Source of the DNA: Xiphophorus maculatus
Taxonomy: Eukaryota > Chordata > Actinopteri > Cyprinodontiformes > Poeciliidae
DNA length: 64,000 nt
Assembly (NCBI RefSeq): GCF_002775205.1
Contig: NC_036457.1
Coordinates: 6,774,024-6,838,023 of the forward strand
Reading direction: 5' to 3'
Below the pieces are notes generated by a model that did no database searches, had not been told where the DNA came from, and saw only the letters and a list, made by a program, of their open reading frames with translations. The translations under genes and the position numbers were made by a program. Of this stretch, positions 12,401 through 27,280 are shown piece by piece; the stretch's first letter is position 1, and each line of letters begins with the position of its first letter.

Positions 12401-13848
12401 TAACATTGTTACCGAGAGATTGTTTCAGGTTAGCTATGAAGTTACCTGAAAATGCAAAAGTTAGATTTATTTTAAATACATTTTTAATCAAAATGATCAC
12501 CTTACAATTTTCCAATACTTTCAACTTAAAAAAAATAATGCATATTAGCTGTGTATTTGTATTTGGTCCTCTACTCCTAAATAACATCCATAGTCACATT
12601 TTCCCTTTGTTATGTATGAACCATTTTGAAAACCAAGTCTCATTTCTCTGCGCACTACTTTGTGTTAGTAAAATAAAACTACAGCTTAAGTTTCAAAGGT
12701 TCAAGTTGTATGAGCGCTTTTCCTGGGCATTATGCTAAAGCAGAAATGTATGCAAAATAGATACATTTCTCAAACTCACCAATAATCGTTGAGCGCAGAT
12801 GCCCAGCATGAAACTTTTTAGCAATATTTGGGGAGCTAAAAAACACATAACGTTTGTGTTTTAAAATCAAATTTTAAATATATTAAAATACTTCTTATCA
12901 GACCCATATATCTAAACCCACCTGAACTCCACTAATATGGTCCCTCTCTTCAGAGTTTCAAAAAGTTCACTATTTAACCCAAAGTTATTATTCTCGCCTT
13001 TCCCAAATGGCTCCAACAGTTTCTGAAACAGAAAAGGTTGAAATGTAACAATCAGAAGAATTCAAGACTTTTTGTTGGGCTCTCTGGGAGTCAGGTCAGT
13101 GCAAACAAACCTCAGCAAGAAGACTGCGGTTTAGTTTAAAGTAAATCAACCCTTGTCGAGCTGAAATCTCTCCCACCACGCTGTCTGGCTTTAGCTGAAA
13201 AACAGCGTAGAACAAATAAGACTAATGAGATATAAATCAGAAACATTTGTTTATGTGGCACTTTGTGTTGGCCTATAAAATAAAATCCAACTAAAAGATA
13301 ATGACGCTTGTGTTTTACATAAATACAAAGTTGAAAAGGATAGAAAATATTTGCCTTTTTTGCAAGACACTGCATGTGATGTCACTTGTCATTTTCACTC
13401 TTATTGGAGCCTATTCATATTCTGCTTGCATTATAAATCTGACCTGGGCAGCCAGGTTTTCTGTCTGCAACTGAAGATCCCCACTGGAAGCCAGAATCCC
13501 GTTGACTCGTAATGTTTCAAGTGACAGCCTGAAGTCGGCACTCGGACTAAAAAAAACATAACAATCCTGGAGTTACGCCTGAGCAGCGAAACAGCAAACA
13601 TGAAAGGCACCTGCAGACTGGGTGCAAATTAAGTAAACAAACTTAACCGTTTCTTTAAAACAGGAACAGCAGTCAGAGCTGGGACAAAAACATCCTCAGA
13701 CTGTTGCAGCGTCTTCGCAAGCTGGAAAATCAGACAAGCAAATAAACGGACCATCTTACAAGCTCTGAGATATTGTGTATAAAACTTAGACGCGTCGTTT
13801 TGCCAAGCTTACCTTCGCAGCAATTTTTCTTCTAAAAAAGCAAGTCAT
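6403..13848 (-). CDS. rars2: mitochondrial arginyl-tRNA synthetase, 20 coding exons
   Basis: Class I synthetase that charges mitochondrial tRNA-Arg. Minus-strand exons in transcript order are 13848-13813, 13721-13648, 13546-13444, 13194-13111, 13022-12922, 12835-12780, 12445-12362, 12285-12209, 12038-11880, 11798-11692, 10222-10127, 9973-9913, 9241-9165, 8709-8585, 7915-7848, 7756-7647, 6992-6897, 6815-6741, 6638-6575 and 6489-6403. They total 1,740 nt, or 579 residues (human 578), all in frame with GT-AG introns. The HIGH motif is HAGH at residues about 142-145. The degenerate KMSKS loop is MKTRTG at about 384-389, the variant normal for this enzyme. The C-terminal tRNA-binding domain ends in ITPVQKM. 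The N-terminus has basic residues and no acids, consistent with mitochondrial import. Introns hold transposon pieces at 7110-7500 and 13245-13380. The 1.47-kb intron 10223-11691 shows nothing I recognise. Confidence 0.97.
7110..7500 (-). mobile_element. decayed Tc1/mariner fragment in rars2 intron
   Basis: Read on the minus strand, this resembles the same Tc1-like family as 1140-1730. The clearest blocks on the plus strand are GCATCAATGCAGCAGGACATGG near 7243-7264 and ATTCTGTGCCTCTCCATCCA near 7356-7375, followed by CAGACCCTGGGAC. It is internally deleted with no open transposase, and fills most of the intron between exons 7647-7756 and 6897-6992. Confidence 0.55.
9351..9387. repeat. perfect 16-bp inverted repeat in rars2 intron
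   Basis: Arms AAAATCAGGTTTTCAC (9351-9366) and its exact reverse complement (9372-9387) flank a 5-base loop, ACATA. It is probably the tip of a folded-back small transposon or a slippage product. Confidence 0.6.
13245..13380. mobile_element. solo Tc1-family terminal segment in rars2 intron
   Basis: The text CACTTTGTGTTGGCCTATAA, followed by AAATCCAACTAAAA and ending GCAAGACACTGCATG, matches the terminal inverted-repeat region of a second common teleost Tc1 family. The same end recurs near 26780, 38430, 46380, 48560 and 57060. No internal part is present. Confidence 0.5.
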
Positions 13849-13938
13849 GCTTTCTAAGCATAAAGCCAAACATTAACTATAAACTTCATAAAAAATATTA
13901 CATTTCTACACGACCTGTTCACATTGGCAGAGATGTCA

Positions 13939-13978
13939 CACTTCCTGCTTAACGCTGCTTCCGCTCCGCTCGTCCAAT
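13939..13978 (-). promoter_or_regulatory. rars2 proximal promoter: ETS-like site and CCAAT box
   Basis: On the minus strand 13947-13939 reads CAGGAAGTG, an ETS/GABP-type site, about 90 bases upstream of the rars2 ATG. CCAAT lies at 13974-13978 on the plus strand, in inverted orientation relative to the gene. The surrounding 13925-14060 is locally GC-richer. GABP/NRF-2 sites are typical of nuclear genes for mitochondrial proteins. This is a motif-level call only. Confidence 0.4.
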
Positions 13979-14095
13979 CACAGCCTCAGTTTCGGCAAGG
14001 TTTGCTCGATTTAGTGTTCCCGTCCTACCGCCACCACTTTCGTCTGAAACAGGAGTCTGCAACTTGCAGACTCAAGACTTTCCATAATGACTTTA

Positions 14096-14247
14096 TAATG
14101 AACTGATGCTTTTAAATGCATTTAATTATTGAATTAAGTTTTTTAAATAACTTAATTTCAATATCTTCAGTTCATTAACAGTTTTAATGAACTGATGCTT
14201 TTAAATGTAGTTATTCAATTACTGAATTAAGTTAATTTAAATAATGG
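14096..14247. repeat. two-copy direct repeat, period 89 bp, between rars2 and akirin2
   Basis: TAATGAACTGATGCTTTTAA occurs at 14096 and again at 14185, each followed by a similar run of ATTGAATTAAGT and TTTAAATAA. It is an imperfect tandem duplication of AT-rich spacer. The rest of the spacer up to about 14700 shows no gene. Confidence 0.6.
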
Positions 14248-14710
14248 GATTGCATTTCCGCAACATAATGACAATAGCTGCAACGTTTTTAGATCTTTTT
14301 TTTAAATGAATTGTGCTTTTATTCCTCATGGGCTACATCCATTCCCTTATAGTAAGTTATTCTTCATTTTAAAACCTAAAAATAAAAATTATTTAAAAAT
14401 TACAAAACTTTCCTACAGTAAATATGAAAGGCAGTCCTTTTTCAAAAGATTATGTAATATTTGAAGCCATAAAGCTTTATTCAGGTGGACTGAGGTCAGA
14501 AAAGGTAGGCCTAAAACATGGTAAGATCTGTATTTATGGGATAAATTTCACAAATAAGTCAATTATTTTTCTTGTATACATCTGTGCCTTTGTTAATTTA
14601 TATTTAATTGTATTAAATCAAGTATAAAATTCAATACTTCAAGAAAAATAAAAGGACTTTTTGCTAAAGAAAAATTTAGAAAAGCAGTAAGAATATGTTT
14701 GTGCCAAGTT

Positions 14711-15330
14711 TTTATTCATTACATTTGAATCAAAGCCCCTTTAAACCTACAGCAAACATAAGTCAGAACATTGGAATACAGTAAACAAAGTCAAGCCAAA
14801 AATTTTAAAGAAACAAATGAAATACAGTGTATACAAATGTACAAGTCTAAAAGTAGTAATAACCGGAACACTTTATACAATGTTGAAGAAAGCCAAGACA
14901 ACTGCTGAAACTCAAACCCAGTCAGAGAGCTGCCTTCTTTCCACTATTCGGTCTACAATCCCTTTAAAAAAAAAAAGTAGACATAGAAAAGCTGTACAAC
15001 TCACATCCTTGGTGAAATAACTCAAAAGAAATAATAAAAAAGTTAAATCAAAAAAGGCCAAGTGTGTAATGACAGCCTTTTATGAAGGCATCAGAGGAAA
15101 GCCAAATGCAACACGGCAGTCAAGAGGCCACAGGCAGTCTCTGAGACATGTTGGCAGCACGAAACTCTCCTAAACCCTCTGAGCAACAGCAAATGTTGAT
15201 GCCAATAACTGATGCCTGAGACAGTGAGTCCACAGAGAGGCAATATGGCACAGCAAAAGTCCAATGAGATCCACCAAGTCCCTGGAGTAGTTGGCAGCAA
15301 AGGGAATATCCCGAGATTAGAAAGCAGGAC
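14711..15330 (-). other. akirin2 3' UTR with AATAAA signal
   Basis: Downstream of the akirin2 stop codon the minus strand runs without coding potential to AATAAA at 14716-14711 (TTTATT on the plus strand). This is the first strong signal followed by AT-rich sequence. The UTR would be about 620-640 nt. The intergenic spacer to the rars2 promoter is then about 750 bases. Confidence 0.5.
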
Positions 15331-18123
<2,793 letters not shown>

Positions 18124-18234
18124 TATACCTTAGTTATATCAAACACAAGCGAAAAGCGAAGCCTTAAAAGTGCCTTGTCTCCAGGAAGTAGCTGGCCTGG
18201 GCCACGGTGCTGCTAATGCTAACTACAAAAAGAG

Positions 18235-20160
18235 CAGCGGCGATTCAGGACTCGGGAAGCCACGCACCTTTTTATGCTTATCCCTGTCCTCCACTGATAA
18301 ATTTTAAAAAGTATAAATAAGAGATTACATTACCAGATAATCTCAATAAAATAACTAAGAAAAAACAGCAGCACAAACCAGGATGAAACCAGATTTTAAG
18401 ACTAAGTCATACGCCACAGCGATTGCAACGGTTCGGAGAAGCTTCTCTTTTATTATCCTTCTCTTAGTTAGTTATGAGCATGCGCAAGAACCTGAACTGG
18501 TGCTGGAATTTGTAGTTTTTTAATGAACCTTCTCTCACTTCTTTATATTGTTTGAAGACTACGTTTCCCTAAAGGCCAGGGAAGCGTCTTTTTTCAAATT
18601 TGTTTTGTTTGTTGGGATATCCACAAATCAAAAGCAAAGTTTTAGTTTCATTTAAAATTTAAAAAAAGTCATAGGATAATTAATTAATTAATTGAGTCTT
18701 TGCATATTATTTTTTTAATTAAATAAAATATGTTTAATAAAGACATTTTATGTGTATTTACCCGCGTCAAGAAATGACAAGTAAATGCGCATCACCTACC
18801 GCTGGTATTGGTTTCAAGTATTTCATGTTGTGAAATTTGTAAATTTGTTCATGTGATTTATTTTTTTACAATTTGTTTTTTATTATTATTCAAAGTGAAC
18901 CTGCATATAATTTAATGTTTTCTCTGTATGGCTATATGAAATCAGATTAAGCAATACCTCTGACTGATTTTCTATTTATTATATATTTATATTTATTATT
19001 ACCATTTATAAACTTTTATGTGTAATCTAATTCAGGGCTGTTTTTGTCCAGGTTACTATTCAAGTTTAACTACTTAAATGCATTTTAAGTAGTTCTACAC
19101 TTATAGTTAAGTGCAATTTTTGGCTACTCTACCCACTTATATGTTGCGTAAAAACTAGTTGATAAAATGTCAAACACATACATTAATTACTATATATAAA
19201 TAATATAAAATGAATGGTAATACAAATGGAAGAAACCTTCTCACTGGGAAAATTCATATAACTGTACTTTTAGTTGGAGTGCTTAATAAGCTTGCAAAAT
19301 TATTTTTGTAGTTTATAGCATTATTGTTTTTTTTTAAATTAGATGAAATATGGTGGCCTAAATGTCTTTACAAATGATTACATTTATTAATAAATGTCAC
19401 ATATTCTGGTTAAAATAACAGAATAATTGCTTCTTAAGGGAACTTTCAGCTTAATGTGTTTCTCAAGAGAGCAGTGCTGTAAATGTCAACACTCCTAAGA
19501 GTTGAGGTCGATAGTGAAAAAGCCCCAAATTTCCTAACATTAAAAGCAGAATAACATTGTTGCTTTCCTGTTGTGCTTTACACCAATATAAATAATTACT
19601 AATGCAATAAGATATCTAAAAAAAATTATGAAATATATGCTATGTGAACTCAATGAAGACTAAAGGGTAAGTTGTGAAAAAATGGTTGCTCTGTTTGATT
19701 TCTGCCAGAGTAAAAAAAAAGAAAATCACTAAATCTGTTATTAGTGTTATTAGCTATTATTTAAGTCTAACTTAAGTACAGAGCTGTTAACGCTTTCTTT
19801 TTTCCTTTGTTAAAAATGCAGAGAACATCTGCATCAACAGATGTTTCAATTTTTCCTCAATAAAAGGAAATGGCAAATGGTGCACCATGCAGGGAAAGTG
19901 GAACAGTAGTTTTTATTTTATTTATTTAACTAAAAATCTGTCTCTTTTTAGATGCTGAGAAGTAGAAGTAAAGTCTGCAAAGATGCAATATTTCATCACC
20001 CGCAAGGGGGCAGTAAAACATTATTAATGACTGAGTAGCACAGAGCTTCGGGCCTTGGCGTTCTTCTGTCAGCATAGAGCTTAGATGTTCCCTCTTTCGT
20101 CAGTCATTTTCCTGTTATCAGCTAATCAAATCAAACACCTGCAAGCAACATGACACCAGC
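18235..20160. other. AT-rich spacer between akirin2 promoter and cnr1 3' end
   Basis: No gene recognised. It contains TAAT tandem runs (near 18680) and generally low-complexity AT-rich DNA. spaca1, which sits between AKIRIN2 and CNR1 in mammals, is not here. Confidence 0.6.
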
Positions 20161-20166
20161 TGCAAC

Positions 20167-21698
20167 TTTATTCAAAAGTTTTAACACAGCAATACCAGAA
20201 ACACTTGACCGAAGGTGATTTTGAAGTCATAGATTCCTCATTATGCCACCAATGTACATAAGCCACAAGTTGACATTTGATCTTTAATATTTAAAATTAC
20301 AAGAGCCAGCAGAAGCATATTGATAAACAGCTGTCTGGAAAACTTCACAATGAGATAAATGTTTACAGAACAATTCTGCTGTGAGATTTCTAGATTAAAA
20401 GTTCTACATCATCTATCAGAAAAAACCACATCTTTGCTATGTTGGATTATCTAAGGTCAGTTTTGTTCTTCACATAAGTCTTACACACAAACTTCCATTT
20501 AAGTTACAAGCCACTGACCTTTGTTTCTTTATTTTGAAAGGTAAAAAATTAACAGCAGTTATTTTTATGTTATTCAGAGTCACGTCAAAACCAATTCAAC
20601 AGCCCTGTGCATTGGTTTCTTTTGTTTTATGCAACAGTAGCACTAAGAAAAATTCACTGCAATGATTAAAAGGCTTTAGGGTTGGAAACAGATCACTAAG
20701 TCACAAGGTACCACACATACATACAAGGCGGAGTCCAATAAAATTAAACATTTGACAAAAGGAGCCTTAGTCTGAAAACATTTTTAATTTCCAACAGTAG
20801 TGACCAGCACTGTGTTGTTCTCTTTTTTTCTTCTTCTGTTTTTTTTTTTTTATCTTTCAGGCTTTAAACAAAAAAAGCTTGGCGTTTGAATTGACTTGGC
20901 TGGATAGCTGAACTGGAACACTTCATTTGCAATTAAACACTGTACATTTGTTTGGTACATAACTGAATAAAGATATTTTACCCTGCAAGAGCAGGCAGCT
21001 AGTAAAGAAATCACTTTACCACTGAAAAATGAGATTTCGTAAATATATTTTACACCTACAAGTCCGAGTTGATATTTCATGGTTTATAACTTTACCTGAC
21101 CTTTCATTTCTCAAAAATATCTCCCCACACATTGATAATTCTCTGAGTGATATCAGAAATCATACAATTCTGGAACAAAATAATATATATTTTTTAAAAT
21201 TCAGTTTCAAAAATGCATTTATGCAACATGAAGCCTATAGGAAGTCAAGGCGCGATGAATAGTAATACGTATGGTTCGAGACACATACCAAGTTCTACAT
21301 GACACTGTAAAACATCTCTACTTAGAAATTGCAGTAGCCCCTTATCCCATAAATGAAGATAGAGTTTTTCAAAACCTGAATTCACAGTACAAAAATATAA
21401 TATGCCTTTGCTGACTGGATATCAAGAAGTCTGTGGCAAACAGCAGACTTATGATAGTCTTTCCAAGTCCTTTTCAAATTGCAAGTCCCTTCTATGATCT
21501 TCCAATACCATTTGGCACTTTGGCACTCTATGTACTTATCCACCAAAATAAAATAATGGAGCCACTAAAGCATCTGTGTGAGAATGAGAGTCAAGAACTT
21601 TCAGGAGAGAAATTTTCTGGAATGCCCAACCTTTGCTTTTCATGTGAAATGGGGTTCAAGGTGGATGACATTTACACTTTTCCCCCCTTGATGGCTAA
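20167..21698 (-). other. probable cnr1 3' UTR
   Basis: The minus strand after the cnr1 stop codon runs about 1.5 kb without coding potential to AATAAA at 20172-20167. An alternative signal, also TTTATT on the plus strand, lies near 20528. A long 3' UTR is usual for cnr1. The exact end is inferred. Confidence 0.45.
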
Positions 21699-23093
21699 TT
21701 AGACAGCTTCAGCAGATGTTTCCGTCGACACAGACATTGTTACTTTGGCTATTTTCACAGTGGTCTTCACGCAACTCTCTGCAGCCCTGTTGGCAGAAAT
21801 GTTGGCATTTCTGTTCTGGCAGTCCGACTCGAGGCTATTGTCCAGCTGCTGGGAACTGCTCCGGCAGAGGTTGCAGGAGCTGAGGAAGGCACGCCGCAGG
21901 TCCTTGCTCCTCAAGGCGTAGATGATGGGGTTAACGGTGGAGTTGAGAAGACAGAGCATGCTGCAGAATGCAAACACTGTCTTGATGTCATCGTCCATCT
22001 TCCAGAAGAGGTCGTACACCATGATGGCAAGCAAGGGACCCCAGCAGATTACCAGCACCACCAGGATGAGCACCAGGGTCTTGGCTAAACGGATGTCCAT
22101 GCGTGCCTGATCAGGGCGTGTAGTCTGCACTTTAGTCCCATCTGCTGAATAGATAACAAGACTCTTCTGGGAGGCGCGACTTAGCATGCGCACAGCATGG
22201 TGGTGTGCCTTCCACAGGATGTATATATAGGCGTAGATGATGAAAATAACCAAGACACTGGTCAGGAAGATCCAGAACATCAGGTAGTTCTCATCAATCA
22301 GGGGGAATATGTCTGAGCAGACTGAGTTGAGACGTTTACAGTTCCAGCCAAGCAGAGGTAGCACTGCGATGATGATCGAGAGTGTCCACATCACACTGAA
22401 GGCTATGACAGCCTTGGTTCGAGTTACAATGCGCCTGTAGGCAAGTGGCCGGTGTATGGAGATGTAGCGGTCGATAGCAGTGAGGAAGAGGCTCCCGACT
22501 GATGCCGTGAACGATGCAGTGACTCCACCCAGCTTGAAGAGAAACACATTGGGGCTGTCCTTCCTGTGGAAAACATGGAAGTCCAAAAAACTGTAGACAA
22601 AGATGACGCTGCCCAGGAGGTCAGCCACTGCAAGGCTGCCAATGAAGTGGTAGGACGGGCGGCAGCGCAGGGTGCGGGACTGCAGAATGACGCAGAGCAC
22701 CACCAGGTTCTCCAGCACTGTAAAAGTACCCAAAGTCAGAGACATGACAGCCACAGCTAGCTGCTGGCTGGGAGTCAGGATCATGAAACACTCCATGTCC
22801 ATAAAGTTCTCGCCACATTGTATATTATTAGTCTCATCTCTAAATGTGGTCCTGTTGCCAAACAAGTCTGTGGCATTGGTGGGGAAGAAGGGGATGCCCT
22901 TGAGGATAAGCTCTTCATCTGCAGGTACCTTGCTGCGAAAAGCAGACAGGGGCTTCTGCATGGACAAGCTGCCCTTTAAGTTCAAGTCATTGATGGGGTC
23001 ATCATAGTTGGCGTCGTTGGAGCCTAGATACTGCAACCCAGATGTAATAGTCCGGAAGGTGGTGTCTGCCACCCCATCGAGCACAGATTTCAT
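21699..23093 (-). CDS. cnr1: cannabinoid receptor 1 (class A GPCR), intronless coding region
   Basis: Gi/o-coupled plasma-membrane receptor for anandamide and 2-AG, largely presynaptic. One uninterrupted frame of 464 residues (human CB1 472) begins [17 protein letters not shown], the conserved CB1 N-terminus. The start codon has a strong context (GCCATGA). Seven membrane segments run from about residue 114 to 395. Landmarks: N-glycosylation sequons at N73 and N80, N-terminal cysteines C93 and C102, D158 in helix 2, K187 in helix 3 (the ligand-contacting lysine equivalent to human K192), DRY at 208-210, extracellular-loop-2 cysteines C252 and C259, CWGP at 350-353, and NPIIY at 388-392. The C-tail ends [19 protein letters not shown], conserved across CB1. 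Some fishes carry two cnr1 copies, so whether this is the a or b copy cannot be told here. Confidence 0.98.
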   Translation of the reverse strand: MKSVLDGVADTTFRTITSGLQYLGSNDANYDDPINDLNLKGSLSMQKPLSAFRSKVPADEELILKGIPFFPTNATDLFGNRTTFRDETNNIQCGENFMDMECFMILTPSQQLAVAVMSLTLGTFTVLENLVVLCVILQSRTLRCRPSYHFIGSLAVADLLGSVIFVYSFLDFHVFHRKDSPNVFLFKLGGVTASFTASVGSLFLTAIDRYISIHRPLAYRRIVTRTKAVIAFSVMWTLSIIIAVLPLLGWNCKRLNSVCSDIFPLIDENYLMFWIFLTSVLVIFIIYAYIYILWKAHHHAVRMLSRASQKSLVIYSADGTKVQTTRPDQARMDIRLAKTLVLILVVLVICWGPLLAIMVYDLFWKMDDDIKTVFAFCSMLCLLNSTVNPIIYALRSKDLRRAFLSSCNLCRSSSQQLDNSLESDCQNRNANISANRAAESCVKTTVKIAKVTMSVSTETSAEAV

Positions 23094-23138
23094 GGCTGTG
23101 TCTGAGGATAATACTGCAGTCTGAGATGACGGAACAAC
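23094..23138 (-). other. 5' UTR part of the cnr1 coding exon, with upstream splice acceptor
   Basis: 45 bases upstream of the cnr1 ATG the minus strand has a polypyrimidine-rich run ending TCAATCTGTAG, a good 3' splice site, at the 23139/23138 boundary. CB1 genes usually have at least one non-coding 5' exon. A plausible partner donor, AAG|GTAAAG, lies at 23784/23783. That would put a non-coding first exon in the GC-richer stretch about 23784-24200. Confidence 0.45.
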
Positions 23139-23783
23139 CTACAGATTGATAACAAAAAAATATTAGATTTTTGAACATCTCTATTGCCCGGAATAATTTT
23201 TTTTCTTTGGTGTGTTTGCAAAAGTCCAGCCTTTGCCTCTGATGCAGAAAGATTCCATTTACAAAAAATAACCTTCACATAATTACAACATTTCACTACA
23301 AATGTTTGACATAGAAAGTCATGAAGCTACTCAATAATTAAAATCTAATTTTCAACTAATCTGGCTCAGTTTTTGATTATGCATACACTCCATGATTTCT
23401 TATTTCTATGGACTTTAATACTCAATAGGCACCTACAGGCAACCAGCGGACAAAAACACATTAAAACACTTTTTATAACTAGAACAACTTAAACAAACCT
23501 AGACTTCTTTTACATTTGGCTTCTCAAGCTTGTTAGTATCATCTACTAAAGTGCCTAACGGATTTAGAAGAGCAATTTGTTGCAGTTTCACTATTGGTTT
23601 CACTACTGATTGCAATAGTAAAATTTAGTGACAAAATTATTATTTATGTCAAACTCTTACTAAGATATAATTGTGCGATATTTCGTCAAATATGGAATTT
23701 TAATTTATTACTGCTAATATAACAACATAAGCCCCTCTGCTACTGTTATTTAAAGACAGAAACGAATGAAAGTGTTTCTTTAC

Positions 23784-24210
23784 CTTACATAATTATTTCA
23801 AGTGTGCAGAATCGCCCTTTATTGTCGTGCGTAAATCCGAGCCAGAAGCGCATTGCTGAACCACAAAAAGTCTTAGATCTCAGAAAAAACAGCCATGCAT
23901 TCAATTAGCAATACTAATTTTTTCAGTTTTATCCCTTTGTTTTTAGTTCGTAATGCAGCTGAAGTTTTTGTGGAAGTCGAAGTTGTCACCCGGAGTGCGC
24001 TCCTTCTCTCTGGAAACAGGTTGGAAGTGTCGATGCTGCTGCTGCTGCCTCCAGCGTCTCTCCAGCCTTTTTCTTTGTGTCTTCACTCTTATGAGGCGCA
24101 GCTTCTCCGAACCCCGTCACGTGTTTTCATATAGAGCTTTGTCTGCCCAACCCATGAAGCTGCCAATCGCTCCATGGCGCATAGGAGCGAGGCACACGAC
24201 AGCGAAGGCT
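23784..24210 (-). promoter_or_regulatory. candidate cnr1 non-coding first exon and promoter
   Basis: This segment is richer in GC and CpG than its surroundings (for example CGCATAGGAGCGAGGC near 24178). It lies just upstream of cnr1 and ends at a donor-like AAG|GTAAAG on the minus strand. No TATA box was found. The role is inferred from position and composition. Confidence 0.35.
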
Positions 24211-24219
24211 TATAGGTAG

Positions 24220-26700
24220 AATATATTTAAATTCTCATCACTCAACGTCGGGGTGAACTGCAATAAAACACAAGAACTGCGCGCAGAGAAAAAAAAATAA
24301 TCTGAACGCATTTGTCAACACCAATATGTTGCAGTTTTTATATAAAATCTTATATAAAATATAAAATCACTCGATATCACAAAGTGAGTTTAACATAAAT
24401 GTTATGGTGAAGAAGAAGAAGAGATGGAACACGTTTTTATCTTTGAAGCATACAAATCAGTTTTCACAAGGGAACAGAAAGGCTGACATAATTATTCTGG
24501 TATTGATTGAACTGAGTCGCCATCAGACTGTGAACCTTCCTCATGTTATGATGTAGACACTCTGCCATCCAGGTTATAGTTTGTCCTACAAGGGCTTCAA
24601 ATCACACCTAGACTTCCTTTCATACTCCTTGTAGGTGTTTTACAGCCCATTTTAAAAAAAGTTTCAGACTGACAGGATGTGATAGATCTTGACCAAAAAG
24701 ACTGAAATACAGGATAAAAGTGGCTGAAATAATTGTTCTATGTAGGATGGATGGGACCAGCCTTGTAGCCTTAGGGCCTTGGGGAAACTTAGGGAGCTGT
24801 CGAGTTTGCTAAAGCCAAGCATGTCTATCTTAGAAAAAAAGAATTAAAAAAAACCTGAGGTATGCAGAGGATTCAATCAGACATTGGGCAAGACAGGAAG
24901 GAAGTCTAAAATATGGTGGTAGAAGTGTCTGTGAAACACATGGACCCCAGTGCTCAGACTTTGTCAAGTTTTAAAACAAAAGCATGAAGAGTCAAGACCT
25001 CAGATTGGTCAACCTTTTAGACACCTACATCTGATTGACTGAGTGATAAAGGAAACCATCTACATTAAACAACCCCCCGTCCCCAAAAAGCAAAATAAAA
25101 ACACAATACAACATAAAACAAAGAGAGTACCCTCGGTGACTCATTAAATCTATTTTAACAACTGAAGGTGAAAGGGAAGGTCAAAGACATTCAATACACA
25201 AAAGAAGAGCAGTTTATTCAAAAACAACCTCTGAACAAAAACAGCACACGTCTGACCAAAAACAAAAAAAATATGCAGCTAATCTTAGGATGCCAATAAT
25301 TTCTACTCTGAAGAGATGTGATGATTCATGGATGTTGTATCATGTTTTCACACCAGTATCTCCGCTCCACTGGAGAAACTGGACACAGCCACTTATCAGC
25401 AAGCTCAATCACATTGCAGGCCAACAATTAAGAGTCAGATCCTGTTATGAATAAGAACAAAGAGTGGGCCCTAACAAAAACAGATCAAAGTCAGTGAGTG
25501 TGAATGATCTGATTTCCATGTATTCAATTGTGTTTCTGCAATGTTGACTCCACTTGACAAAGTCTGCAGGGTGTTCATGAAAAACATGGGAGCTAAGTGA
25601 CTTTTTTAGAGGAAATGAAACACAACAGATGGATTATTTGACATTTTAAAGCCACAGACACAAGACAGAATGTAACAATGACTCTTTGGGATTTGAATTA
25701 GGCCATGATTCAGTCAGCATCGCAGGTGCAATTAACCAAACAACTCAGGCATGGCTGCTAACAATGGCTGATATGAATAAAATGTATCTTAGATAAAAAA
25801 AATAAAATAAAAAACAGTTTAAAAAAAAAAGTTATCCGAGACACTGAGCCAATAATAATGTTTTTATCCATATATACAATGAAAAGCTGCAAATGTAAAA
25901 AGATTACTCGCTTGTTTTTATAAATGAGCAGACTGGTTAGGAAAGAACATGTTTTCATGTCACAACTTGTCTGGTTGCTGATAAAGCTTCTTTCAATGAT
26001 TCAAACCACAGTGAATGCCCTCTTCCTCAATTGCTGAGTCTCACACCTCCTGCACAATAAGTGGCCAGTATATTGTTTTGTCTGAGAAAACATTAAAGCA
26101 GTGAGATGAGAGAAACTCAAGTTTTCTCACCCCATATGAAGCTTTGATGTATTGAACATAAATAGCGCTGGAGAACATCTCCCTCAGATGAGTCTCAGTC
26201 TGGGATACGCCAGTGCCTCACAGTAGCATCGTTTCACTGCTGGTACCATATGTTGTCTCCTGGGTTATGTTTACCACATTTCTGGGAGTGTCTGCAGATG
26301 GGCCATTAAGTGGTTTCATGCAATTAACTTTACTGGCATGGAAGTGGAGCCTATAAAACCGACTAACAGTTGATGCAATGTCTGTAAAAGCATTTTTCTT
26401 AGCAAAGAAATCTATATTGCCTTAATGCATATTTTCTGTTCATGAATTAGTGCCCCTATAAGATTTTGCACTATTGCATATTGCAGGACCAGCACAATTT
26501 CTCTATTTAGGTTTCTCATTACTCAAGAATTGGTAAGAAAAGTCTGGTTGCATTCGGTCAGGGTGCAAGATAGCAAGGGTGCAAGATCACTATCTTTGTA
26601 TTCACACAAAAACTGCTCCTATCTAAGGTGAAAAGTCATTGAGTGCTTTTAAGAATGCCTAAATGCAGTACGAGTGAAAAAAATAAAGAATTTACAAAAG
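24220..26700. other. gene-free upstream flank of cnr1
   Basis: No coding exon, RNA gene or recognised full transposon. Some unique-looking stretches (24500-25000, 25300-25750) are neither AT-simple nor identifiable as repeats. Confidence 0.5.
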
Positions 26701-27280
26701 TCTTGATACGCTTTGAACTTTTCTAACTCTATCTGCAAATTTAATCCAAAAATTCAGTATTTTTATTTGGAATTTTATTTATTATGGTAATACAAAGCAA
26801 TGGGTTATTGTGAAGTTAAAGAACATTTATTTGGAAAAAAAAAGTGTTTAGTTTATGTCTACCAGCTTTACAAGTTTAGGGTGTAAAATGTCTGTCTTTT
26901 ATTCTATGCAAAATAGCTAAAGCTCAGCAGAGTTTGGTTGAAGAGTTTTTGTGAAAAGCAATTTTCAAGTCTTGCAACTGATTGCCAATTGGATTTAGGT
27001 CTGAACTTATAATAGGTCTGTTTTAATCTAACTGATTCCACTGTCGCTTTAGCTGTTTGCAGATTTCCTGTAGAATTGCCCTGTATCTATCTCCATCAAT
27101 CTTCCCATCAGCTCTGACCTGCTTTCCTACAAATTCAAAAAAAGTATTTCTATAACATAATGCTGCCACCACCATGTTTCATTATTAAAATGATGATTAA
27201 AATGGGTGATATGCAATGTTTTGTAGACTCAAATACACTTTGCTTAATGTGAAAGATGATCCTTTAACTTACTTATTGTG
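26700..27280 (-). mobile_element. decayed Tc1/mariner transposon (second family), reverse orientation
   Basis: The order of blocks matches a common teleost Tc1 family read backwards. A terminal segment lies near 26780. Then GATTGCCAATTGGATTTAGG is near 26980, ATTGCCCTGTATCTATCTCC near 27075, and ATGCTGCCACCACCATGTTT near 27159. Internal deletions and substitutions are many, and no transposase frame survives. Confidence 0.6.

Noticed and set aside
24500..25000. Non-repetitive stretch considered as a gene or RTE-type LINE remnant
   Set aside because: No frame longer than noise, and the resemblance to LINE text was too weak to support a call.
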